Shown in pieces: positions 25,031 to 32,055 of a stretch of 64,000 nucleotides of DNA. Under the pieces are notes generated by a model. The model saw nothing but the letters and a program-made list of their open reading frames with translations. It was not told the DNA's origin and did no database searches. The position numbers and the translations under genes are program-made. Numbering within the stretch: the stretch's first letter is position 1; each line of letters begins with the position of its first letter. Source of the stretch: JBKPRX01 sp046734795 (GTDB taxonomy: Bacteria > Actinomycetota > Thermoleophilia > Gaiellales > Gaiellaceae); NCBI GenBank assembly GCA_046734795.1, contig JBKPRX010000011.1, positions 1 to 64,000 of the forward strand, written 5' to 3'.

Positions 25031-26641
25031 GTGAGCGACACGCATATCTCTGTGGCACCTCCGCGAACTCGGTCATCGGACGAACGTTGGCTGCTCGGCG
25101 ACCGCGGGCGATACGTCGTCACCGTCCTCCTCGTCGCCGCCGCGTATTACGGGTTGGCGAAGCTCGGTCAGGCGCTCAGCTACACGGCGTCTGTCTCTGC
25201 CATCTGGCTGCCCGTCGGCCTCGGGATTGCCGTCCTCTATCTTCGCGGCCTCTCGCTCTGGCCCGGCATCTTCCTCGGCGAGCTGATCGTCAACGCGCAG
25301 CTTCTCGTCGGCAACTCCCCGATCCCGATCGGGAGCGTCGCAGGACAGCAGCTCGGGAACATGGTCGAAGTCGTCGTCGGCGCCTGGTTGCTCCGGCGAC
25401 TGATCGGACCCCGGGCGCGGCTCGATCGGGCGTCCGAAGTCGTCGGCCTGCTGCTCGCGGTCGGCGCTGCGACGGCGATCAGCGCGACGTGTGGGACGTT
25501 GTCGATCCTCGCGGGCGGCCTCATCGGCATGCATGCGATCCCGAGCTTTTGGCGTACGTGGTGGCTCGGCGACACGGCGGGTGCACTCGTCGTGCTTCCA
25601 CTCGTGCTCACGTGGTTCGGCGATTTGCGTGCCGCGTGGCGGCGGATGTGCACGGTCGAAGGAGCGTTTCTCGTCGTGACGGTGATCGCGCTTGCAGCGG
25701 TGGCGGTCTCGAGCCAGGCGCCGCTTACGTATCTCTTCTTTCCGGCTTTGATCTGGGCGGCGTTCCGATTCGGCCCCGTCGGTGCGTCGCTTGCGACGGC
25801 GATCAACGCACTGCTGACGATCGGGATCACCGCCGATCGTGTCGGTGCGTTCTTCCGCCAGCCGATCAACGACCGGACGCTCAGCACGCAGCTGTACGTC
25901 CTTACGTGTGCGTTGACCGGGCTCTTCTTGAGCGCCGTCGTGAGCGAGCGCGAGCGCTCGGCTGCGGATCTCGTCGAGTCGCGGCGACGCGAGAACGAGC
26001 GAGGGCTTGCCGAACGACGCCGGATCGCCCGCGACTTGCACGATTCGGTCTCGCAGGCGCTCTTCTCGAGCATGCTTCACGCACGCGCAGCCGAGCGGGC
26101 AATCGCGGACACCGAGGAGAACGGCGCGCCCAAGCTCAAAGAGAGTCTGCAAGCGATCGCCGAGCTGACGAGGCGAGCGCAACGCGAGATGCGAAGCTTC
26201 ATCTTCGAGTGGGGCCCTGGCGGAATCGGCGACGGACTCGTCTCCGGTCTGAGTAGGCATGCGACGAGCCTCGCTCGCGACTCGGGCCTCGACGTCGAGG
26301 TCCGAGGTCCCGCCGACTCGCTGCCGCTGACCCGCGCCACGCAAGCTCAGCTGTACGGCATCGCGCGCGAGGCGCTCGCGAACGTCGTCAAGCACTCGGG
26401 CGCCGGAACCGCAACGGTCCGCATCGCTCCGAGCAATGGGCACGTGATCATGGAGATCGCCGACACCGGGCGCGGCTTCGTGCAAGGGTCGGCGCCTCCA
26501 GGCCATCACGGGCTCGAGTCGATGCGGAGCCGCGCACGAGAGATCGACGGCGAGCTCGAGGTCCGAAGCAACCCGGGCTCCGGCACAGTCGTCCGCCTAG
26601 CCGTCCGGTCGGAACAGGCTGACGAGCGCGATGGCGGTTGA
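25031..26641 (+). CDS. MASE1-domain sensor histidine kinase
   Basis: A 536-residue kinase. Residues about 15-305 are a MASE1 sensor (VSAIWLPVGLGIAVLYLRG, WLGDTAGALVVLPLVLTW), an integral-membrane domain of about eight helices. The HisKA_3 motif RRIARDLHDSVSQALFSSML is near residue 335. The ATPase has the N-box REALANVVKHSG and G-box EIADTGRGF...HHGLESMRSRA. It starts at GTG 25031. The response regulator gene begins 11 bases before its stop, so they are a coupled two-component system. Confidence 0.9.
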   Translation: MSDTHISVAPPRTRSSDERWLLGDRGRYVVTVLLVAAAYYGLAKLGQALSYTASVSAIWLPVGLGIAVLYLRGLSLWPGIFLGELIVNAQLLVGNSPIPIGSVAGQQLGNMVEVVVGAWLLRRLIGPRARLDRASEVVGLLLAVGAATAISATCGTLSILAGGLIGMHAIPSFWRTWWLGDTAGALVVLPLVLTWFGDLRAAWRRMCTVEGAFLVVTVIALAAVAVSSQAPLTYLFFPALIWAAFRFGPVGASLATAINALLTIGITADRVGAFFRQPINDRTLSTQLYVLTCALTGLFLSAVVSERERSAADLVESRRRENERGLAERRRIARDLHDSVSQALFSSMLHARAAERAIADTEENGAPKLKESLQAIAELTRRAQREMRSFIFEWGPGGIGDGLVSGLSRHATSLARDSGLDVEVRGPADSLPLTRATQAQLYGIAREALANVVKHSGAGTATVRIAPSNGHVIMEIADTGRGFVQGSAPPGHHGLESMRSRAREIDGELEVRSNPGSGTVVRLAVRSEQADERDGG

Positions 26642-27341
26642 CGCCGGCGAGGTGATCCGCGTTCTGCTCGTCGACGATCACGCAGTCGTGCGGAGCGGTC
26701 TCTTCGCGTTTCTCGGCTCGGAGCCCGATCTCGAGGTCGTCGGCGACGCGGCGGGCGGCGAGGAAGCGCTCGAGCTTCTCGCGCAGCTCGACACCGCCGG
26801 TCGTCGCCCGCAGGTGGTTCTGATGGATCTTCAGATGGAGCCGATGGACGGCATCGAGGCGACGCGGCGGATTCGCGCGCTCTACGACGACGTCGAGGTT
26901 GTCGCGCTGACGTCCTTCGGTGAGGAGGAGCGCGTGCACGCCGCGCTGCACGCGGGGGCGTCCGGGTATCTCCTCAAGGACGCGGACGCGGATGAAGTCG
27001 CAAACGCAGTGCGTGCTGCAGAGCGCGGAGAGCTGCAGCTCGATCCCGCGGTTGCGCGGCGGCTCGTCGAGTCGCTTCGAATCGTCGAGCGCGACGACCC
27101 GTCGGCGGAGCTCACGGCGCGCGAGCTCGAAGTCGTCGCTCTCATCGGAGCGGGCGAGCCGAACAAGCGGATCGCCGCCGCGCTCGGAATCGGCGAGCGC
27201 ACGGTGCGCTCGCACGTCTCGAGCGTCCTCAGCAAGCTCGGGCTCACGTCGCGCACGCAAGTTGCGCTCTGGGCTGCGCGTGAAGGCATCGCCGGCGGCG
27301 AGGGCGGCCAGAGCGCGCACGCAGACCGAATCTCGCCCTGA
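26631..27341 (+). CDS. NarL/LuxR-family response regulator, partner of the MASE1 kinase
   Basis: A 236-residue regulator. The receiver domain has VDDHAVVRSGL, phospho-Asp near residue 66 in VVLMDLQMEPMDG, and the Lys in GYLLKDAD. The GerE helix-turn-helix reads LTARELEVVALIGAGEPNKRIAAALGIGERTVRSHV. It overlaps the kinase gene by 11 bases, which is strong evidence of a cognate pair. Repeat site 9 begins 24 bases after its stop. Confidence 0.92.
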   Translation: MAVDAGEVIRVLLVDDHAVVRSGLFAFLGSEPDLEVVGDAAGGEEALELLAQLDTAGRRPQVVLMDLQMEPMDGIEATRRIRALYDDVEVVALTSFGEEERVHAALHAGASGYLLKDADADEVANAVRAAERGELQLDPAVARRLVESLRIVERDDPSAELTARELEVVALIGAGEPNKRIAAALGIGERTVRSHVSSVLSKLGLTSRTQVALWAAREGIAGGEGGQSAHADRISP

Positions 27342-27365
27342 GTCGTCCTCGAGCGCTCACCCGGA

Positions 27366-27382
27366 TCACCCCCGGGGGATGA
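27366..27382. promoter_or_regulatory. TCRYCC-N5-GGRYGA inverted repeat, site 9 (envelope operon)
   Basis: Reads TCACCC-CCGGG-GGATGA. It ends 54 bases before the CTG start proposed at 27437, the same class of spacing as sites 2 and 3. Confidence 0.6.
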
Positions 27383-27425
27383 CGCAAGCTTCGGGCGGCC
27401 TGCGCAGAGTCGTGGCACCGCGACC

Positions 27426-27430
27426 GGAGG
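27426..27430 (+). promoter_or_regulatory. Ribosome binding site that decides a CTG start
   Basis: GGAGG, then six bases, then CTG 27437 in frame with the membrane protein. No ATG, GTG or TTG lies in that frame until 27554, which is inside the first membrane helix. Confidence 0.6.
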
Positions 27431-27436
27431 TCTGCA

Positions 27437-28645
27437 CTGGCCAGCGCAACGGAAGACGCACGAGGCACGACTCCGTCGGACGCAGGTTCGGCGCAGCGTC
27501 GGGAACCGCGAACCACCAAGGCGCACGGCTGGCGGAGGTGGACGCCGTGGGTATTGATCGTCCTGGCCGCGATCATCGCGCTCGTCGCGGCTCTCAACAT
27601 TTGGGTGAAGCGTCAGGCGCTCAGCACTGACCACTGGACGGATGCGAGCTCGCGGCTGCTCGAAAACGACGAGATCCGGGGCGCGCTCTCCGTCTATCTG
27701 GTCAACCAGCTGTACCAGAACGTCGACGTGAGCAAGGCCTTGCAGGAGCGTCTGCCGGAGCAGACGAAGCCGCTCGCGCCGCCGATCGCAGCGGCGCTCG
27801 AGCCGGCGCTCGTTCGCGTCACCGACAACCTGCTCGGCCGGCCGCGCGTTCAACAGCTCTGGCGGAACGCGAATCGACGCGCGCATCAACTCTTCATTGC
27901 GGTGCTGGACGGCAAGCGCGGGATCCTCACGACGACGAACGGCAATGTGGTCCTCAACCTGCGCCCGATCGTCGAGGAGATAGCCGCCGAGACAGGGGTG
28001 GGCGCGCGACTCGAGCAACGCCTTCCTCCAGACGCGGGGCAGATCGTCGTGATGAAGGGAAACCAGCTCGATGCCGGGCGGAAGGCCGTCAAGGTCGTGC
28101 GTGCGCTCAGCTACCTGCTCTCGTTCGTCGTGCTCGCGTTGTTCGCGGCGGCGATGTACATCGCGCGCGGTCGCCGAAGGTCGATCTTGTTGGCGATCGG
28201 CGCGAGCATCTTGGTCGTCGGACTGATCGTGCTCGTCGTTCGTCGACTCGCAGGGTCTTACATCGTCGACACGTTGACGACGAACCCCGACGCGAAGGCC
28301 CCCGTCAACGCCACCTGGGCGATCGGGACCGAGCTCCTCCGGAACGTCGGCTTCAACCTCGTCATCTATGGCGTGATCGGGATGCTCGCCGCGTGGATCG
28401 CTGGACCGTCTCGACCGGCGGTCGCGCTGCGGCGGTTCTCCGCGCCGACGATGCGCGAGCATCCGTGGATCGCGTACGCGTTGCTCTCGTTGCTGCTCCT
28501 CCTCGTGCTCGCAGCCGGACCGACTGACGGAGAGCGCGTGTATCCGCTGCTCCTTCTCTTCGCGCTTGCGTTCGTCGGCCTCGAGGTTCTGCGTAGACAG
28601 ACGCTGCGCGAGTTTCCGTCCATCGAATCGGCTGCGCCCGCATGA
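27437..28645 (+). CDS. Polytopic membrane protein of unknown function (CTG start)
   Basis: About 402 residues from CTG 27437. A Thr/Ser/Arg-rich cytoplasmic head ends in WRRWTPW and is followed by the first helix (VLIVLAAIIALVAAL). An extracytoplasmic domain of about 150 residues follows (LSTDHWTDASSRLLENDEI...LGRPRVQQLW), then two helices near 225-275 and three more to the C-terminus. Similar proteins are common in actinobacteria but unassigned. The first usual start, TTG 27554, falls within helix 1 and would delete the positively charged flank, so the CTG with its good ribosome site is preferred. It is the first gene of a compact operon: the next gene overlaps by ATGA. Confidence 0.75.
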   Translation: MASATEDARGTTPSDAGSAQRREPRTTKAHGWRRWTPWVLIVLAAIIALVAALNIWVKRQALSTDHWTDASSRLLENDEIRGALSVYLVNQLYQNVDVSKALQERLPEQTKPLAPPIAAALEPALVRVTDNLLGRPRVQQLWRNANRRAHQLFIAVLDGKRGILTTTNGNVVLNLRPIVEEIAAETGVGARLEQRLPPDAGQIVVMKGNQLDAGRKAVKVVRALSYLLSFVVLALFAAAMYIARGRRRSILLAIGASILVVGLIVLVVRRLAGSYIVDTLTTNPDAKAPVNATWAIGTELLRNVGFNLVIYGVIGMLAAWIAGPSRPAVALRRFSAPTMREHPWIAYALLSLLLLLVLAAGPTDGERVYPLLLLFALAFVGLEVLRRQTLREFPSIESAAPA

Positions 28646-28830
28646 GTGAGTTCGCGATGCAGATGACGACGATGGTCGCCGTGACCGCCTGCGTGGCAAT
28701 CCTCCTGACGTCGCTCGCCTTCCGCGAAGGCCTCCTTCGGCTGCGGCCCGAGCCGCGTCGCTGCCCTTCGTGCGGCCAACGCCTCCGCGCGCGGACGTGC
28801 TGGTCCTGTACGCGCTCCTCGCGCGGGTAA
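28642..28830 (+). CDS. Small membrane protein with zinc-ribbon tail
   Basis: A 62-residue protein. One membrane helix (residues 9-29) is followed by a cytoplasmic four-cysteine zinc ribbon, CPSCGQRLRARTCWSC. The ATG overlaps the previous stop (ATGA), so it is translationally coupled to the polytopic protein. Unknown family; it may act as an adaptor in the same complex. Confidence 0.7.
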   Translation: MSEFAMQMTTMVAVTACVAILLTSLAFREGLLRLRPEPRRCPSCGQRLRARTCWSCTRSSRG

Positions 28831-28839
28831 GCGGGCGAC

Positions 28840-29409
28840 GTGCGGATCGCCAATGCAAATGGTCGGCGGCTCGCGCTTCTTGCGCTGGTCGTTGTCGCCG
28901 CCTCTCTGGTCGCGAGCGGTTGCGGGTCGAATGACGAGACACCGACGACCGGAGCGGAAGCGACCTGGGCCGACGGCCTCTGCAGCGCGTTCGCGACGTG
29001 GAAGAGCAGCATCCAAGGCGTCGGTGCGAGCCTGAAAGACGTCGACCAGCTTTCTCAGGCCAAGATCGAGGATGCGTCGAAGCAGGTCTCTGCGGCGAAC
29101 GACAAGCTCGTCGACGACGTGCAGGCGCTCGGCGAGCCTCCGACTTCCGGCGGTGAGGAGGCGAAGAGCGCGATCAACAACCTCTCGCAGGAGCTGCAAG
29201 CTTCGGCCGACAAGGTCAAGGACGCGACCGACGACGTCGCGACGCTCACCGACGCCGTTCAGGCGGTCAACGTGGCGAGCGCCGCGTTGCTCTCGATGTC
29301 GAGCGAGATCGGCACGACGTTGACGACGCTCGAGTCACTCGACGTCGCCGACGAGTGGAAGCAGGCGTTCGCCGACTCCGAGAGCTGCCGGTCGCTGAGG
29401 CAGAGCTGA
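28840..29409 (+). CDS. Putative lipoprotein, helical
   Basis: A 189-residue secreted protein. The signal peptide ends in the lipobox LVASGC (Cys near residue 28). The mature part is largely helical and low-complexity (KIEDASKQVSAANDKLVDDVQAL, ASADKVKDATDDVATLTDAV), suggesting a coiled coil on the outer face of the membrane. The start is GTG 28840, nine bases after the zinc-ribbon gene. Its stop TGA overlaps the CTG proposed for the next gene. Unknown family. Confidence 0.8.
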   Translation: MRIANANGRRLALLALVVVAASLVASGCGSNDETPTTGAEATWADGLCSAFATWKSSIQGVGASLKDVDQLSQAKIEDASKQVSAANDKLVDDVQALGEPPTSGGEEAKSAINNLSQELQASADKVKDATDDVATLTDAVQAVNVASAALLSMSSEIGTTLTTLESLDVADEWKQAFADSESCRSLRQS

Positions 29410-30461
29410 ACCTCAGCGCAAGGCGGAAGCGCGTCATCAAGCGCGCGGCGTTGGTCGGGGCGAGCCTCGCGGTCATCGTCGTCACGTTCGCGTACTTCCT
29501 GCCGTCGATCGCGTCCTACGACGACGTCTGGCGTGTCGTCAAGCAACTGTCGTGGGAATGGGTCGCGGCGCTCCTCGCAGCGACGGTTCTGAACCTCGTC
29601 ACGTTCGCGCCGCCCTGGCAAGTGGCGCTACCCGGCCTCACGTTCCTGCGGGCGATGCGGCTGACGCAGGCTTCGACCGCGCTTTCGATCGTCGTACCGG
29701 GCGGCCCCGCTGTCGGTGCCGCCGGTGCTTACGGAGTGACGCGTCGCTGGGGGTTCTCGAGCCACGACATCGCACGTGCGATCACGCTCACGAGCCTGTG
29801 GAACCAGTTCCTCAATCTCCTGTATCCGATCGTCGCCGTGTTTCTGCTCACGATCACCGGGGCGCAGACCGCGGCGCTCGCGACTGTGGCGTTCGTCGGA
29901 GTGGCAGTGCTCGGAATCGTGATCGCCGGCTTCGTGCTGATACTCGTCAGCGCGCGACTCGCGAACGACATCGGAGACGTCGCCGCGCGATTCACGAACT
30001 GGTCGCTCGGCAAGATCCGGCGCGGCCCGGTCTCGTGGGCCGGGACGAGCTTCGAGCGATTCCGTGCAGACGTCGGCGACTTCCTCGAGCGGAAGTGGTT
30101 CGCCCTCACGATCGCGTCGCTCGCCGGAAGCCTGAGCGTCTTTCTCGTGCTGATCGTCTCTCTGCGCGCGCTCGACGTTCCTTCGACCGACGTCACCGTT
30201 GTCGAGGCCTTCGCGGCGTGGGCGCTCGTTCGCATCATCGCGACGATCCCGATCACGCCCGGCGGGCTCGGTGTCGTGGAGCTCGGCTTGACGAGCACGT
30301 TGATCGGCTTCGGCGGCAAGAACGCAGGCGTCGTCGCTGCGGTGCTCGTGTATCGGTTTCTCACCGTCGTCCCGACTCTGATCCTCGGCCTGCTCGCCGC
30401 GTTCACGTTCCGTCGGCATCGGCCGCCCGAGGTGGCGCAGGCCGCGCGGACGCCGGGCTAG
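29406..30461 (+). CDS. UPF0104 / lysylphosphatidylglycerol synthase TM-region protein 2
   Basis: About 351 residues, eight or so helices of the UPF0104 flippase-like family. Motifs include LTQASTALSIVVPGGPAVGAAGAYG and the family-defining TPGGLGVVELGLTSTLIGFGG, followed by two helices and a basic tail. CTG 29406 overlaps the upstream TGA (CTGA) and has GAGG five bases before it. The nearest usual start upstream is GTG 29355, which would overlap the lipoprotein gene by 55 bases; the next downstream start deletes the basic segment before helix 1. Last gene of the 27437-30461 operon; paralogue of the protein at 13510. Confidence 0.8.
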   Translation: MNLSARRKRVIKRAALVGASLAVIVVTFAYFLPSIASYDDVWRVVKQLSWEWVAALLAATVLNLVTFAPPWQVALPGLTFLRAMRLTQASTALSIVVPGGPAVGAAGAYGVTRRWGFSSHDIARAITLTSLWNQFLNLLYPIVAVFLLTITGAQTAALATVAFVGVAVLGIVIAGFVLILVSARLANDIGDVAARFTNWSLGKIRRGPVSWAGTSFERFRADVGDFLERKWFALTIASLAGSLSVFLVLIVSLRALDVPSTDVTVVEAFAAWALVRIIATIPITPGGLGVVELGLTSTLIGFGGKNAGVVAAVLVYRFLTVVPTLILGLLAAFTFRRHRPPEVAQAARTPG

Positions 30462-30469
30462 CTGCGCCT

Positions 30470-30486
30470 TCACCCCGTCGGGAGGA
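30470..30486. promoter_or_regulatory. TCRYCC-N5-GGRYGA repeat, site 10 (PRC-barrel gene)
   Basis: Reads TCACCC-CGTCG-GGAGGA, one base off consensus. It ends 35 bases before the preferred ATG 30522. Confidence 0.45.
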
Positions 30487-30521
30487 TGCTGCGCTGCGAG
30501 CTCACTCCGATCCTGCACCGC

Positions 30522-31193
30522 ATGCGTCTCGAGCTCGGAAAGCCGGTTCGATCGAGCGACGGCCAGATCGTCGGCGAGCTCGGCGACGTCGTCATCGATC
30601 CGGTCAAGAAGCGCTTGACCCATCTCGTCGTCAAGCCTCACCACGGTGGCGAGTCGCGCCTCGTATCGATCGATCTCGTCGAGCGCGAAGACGGCGCGAG
30701 CGAGATCTCGCTGCGCTGCAATGCCGAAGAGGTGCGTCGCCTACCGGACGTCGAGGAGTTCGCGTATCTCAGGCTCGGCGAGCTGCCCGTTGCGGATCCC
30801 GACTGGGACATCGGCGTGACGGACGTGCTCGCGATGCCGTACGAGAGCACCGGGTTCGCGGCGTATCCCGCGGGGACGGTCGACGACATCGGCATGACGT
30901 ACGACCGGATTCCGAAGGGCGAAGTGGAGATCCGCAGGTCGAGCAGCGTGATCGCGAACGACGGCGAGCGCGTCGGTGAGGTCGACGGGTTCCTCCTCGA
31001 CGACGACGATTGCATCACTCACTTCGTCCTCGAACGTGGACATCTGTGGCGGCGCCGCGAGCTCGCGGTCCCGATCGGAGCAATCTCGAAGGTGGAGTCC
31101 GACACGGTGACAGTCGGGCTCTCCCGCGACGAGATCGGCGCGCTTCCCGCGCGCCGCGTGCGTCGATGGCTTCGTGGGCGCAGCTCGGGCTAG
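30522..31193 (+). CDS. Protein with two PRC-barrel-like domains
   Basis: About 223 residues with two PRC-barrel-type beta domains. The first is residues 1-80 (MRLELGKPVRSSDGQIVGELGDVVIDPVKKRLTHLVV). The second is about 120-200 (GEVEIRRSSSVIANDGERVGEVDGFLLDDDDCITHFVL...LAVPIGAISKVE). PRC barrels mediate protein-RNA or protein-protein contacts, and two-domain versions are common in stress loci. ATG 30522 matches the domain boundary; ATG 30486 is in frame but lies on repeat site 10 and has GGAGG with no spacer. Its TAG shares bases with the convergent small membrane gene. Confidence 0.8.
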   Translation: MRLELGKPVRSSDGQIVGELGDVVIDPVKKRLTHLVVKPHHGGESRLVSIDLVEREDGASEISLRCNAEEVRRLPDVEEFAYLRLGELPVADPDWDIGVTDVLAMPYESTGFAAYPAGTVDDIGMTYDRIPKGEVEIRRSSSVIANDGERVGEVDGFLLDDDDCITHFVLERGHLWRRRELAVPIGAISKVESDTVTVGLSRDEIGALPARRVRRWLRGRSSG

Positions 31194-31357
31194 ACGCGAC
31201 CGGTTTGGTCGACGCCGGCGTGGCGCCTACGACCGCTCGGTGGAACCTCGTTCATCGGGACGATGACGAGCCACCAGAAGAACACGAGGCCAACGAGACC
31301 GCCGATTCCGAGTAGGACGGCGTAGCAGATGATTGTCCAAAACCATTCACCGCTCAT
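31190..31357 (-). CDS. Tiny membrane protein, 55 residues
   Basis: ATG 31357 to TAG 31190. It encodes MSGEWFWTIICYAVLLGIG, then GLVGLVFFWWLVIVPMNEVP and a polar basic tail. One long or two short aromatic-rich membrane helices are predicted. It ends exactly on the convergent PRC-barrel stop, and codon third positions are G/C-biased. It lies just downstream of the DUF7144 gene at 31497 on the same strand, with 139 bases between. No family recognised; no strong ribosome site. Confidence 0.5.
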   Translation of the reverse strand: MSGEWFWTIICYAVLLGIGGLVGLVFFWWLVIVPMNEVPPSGRRRHAGVDQTGRV

Positions 31358-31496
31358 CGCGCGGGCATCGTATCGCCTTCGACGAACGTGAACGCTTGGT
31401 GAACGTCATCGAGACGGCGCGACGCTCGGGTTGCTCGCGTCGCGCCGCCCGGTGACATGTGCGACTGCGGTCCGGCTCTCGCTCGAGCCGTTCCGA

Positions 31497-31904
31497 TCAG
31501 ACGGTTCGCTCGACGTCCTCCCAGTGGACGATCAGCCCGTAGAGCACGACGATCGTGAGCGTGAGGACGGTGAGCGCCCACAACGGGTAGGCCGCGCTGC
31601 CGAAGAATCCGAGCTGGGCGATCACGTTGAGCGTGCCGACGACGATCGCGAACCAGCGCGCCCAGCCGGAGCGCGACAGCAATCCCCAACCCGCGAAGAT
31701 GACGATCAGTCCCCAGATCAGCGTGATCCAGCCCCATGTGGTCACGTTGAAGACGATGATCTGGTTTGACGTGAAGACGTAGTACTCCTTGCGGATGATC
31801 GCGATCAAGCCCTCGATCACGTCGAGACAGCCGACGACGATCATCAGCCAGCCGGCGAAGGCGACCCATCCCGTCCACCGCGCGCGCATTTCTCTCGTAC
31901 TCAT
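31497..31904 (-). CDS. DUF7144 membrane protein
   Basis: A 135-residue protein with four helices (GWVAFAGWLMIVVGCLDVIEG; VTTWGWITLIWGLIVIFAGWGLL; WARWFAIVVGTLNVIAQ; YPLWALTVLTLTIVVLYGLI). It is co-linear with the protein at 16690. ATG 31904 has AGGAG upstream; an open frame continues to 32039 but would run through repeat site 11. Function unknown; probably envelope stress. Confidence 0.85.
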   Translation of the reverse strand: MSTREMRARWTGWVAFAGWLMIVVGCLDVIEGLIAIIRKEYYVFTSNQIIVFNVTTWGWITLIWGLIVIFAGWGLLSRSGWARWFAIVVGTLNVIAQLGFFGSAAYPLWALTVLTLTIVVLYGLIVHWEDVERTV

Positions 31905-31993
31905 CGACGTTTCTCCTCTCCTGCCGGAGCCCGGAACCGTTTGTTGTTCGGGATGAACGATGCGGAGCCTCTTTCGTTCGCTCATGGAGTGAA

Positions 31994-32010
31994 TCATCCG
32001 CCTAGGACGA
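31994..32010. promoter_or_regulatory. TCRYCC-N5-GGRYGA inverted repeat, site 11 (divergent promoter)
   Basis: Reads TCATCC-GCCTA-GGACGA. It lies 45 bases before the REC/TrxR-like gene (plus) and 89 bases before the DUF7144 gene (minus). Confidence 0.55.
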
Positions 32011-32055
32011 AAGCCCCTTCTCCGGGCCGGAGGCTGCAACTAAAGTTGTGCTCGC

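Noticed and set aside
31946..31956. GTTCG-GGATGA as an extra repeat site
   Set aside because: Only the right half matches; the left half is TTTGTT.
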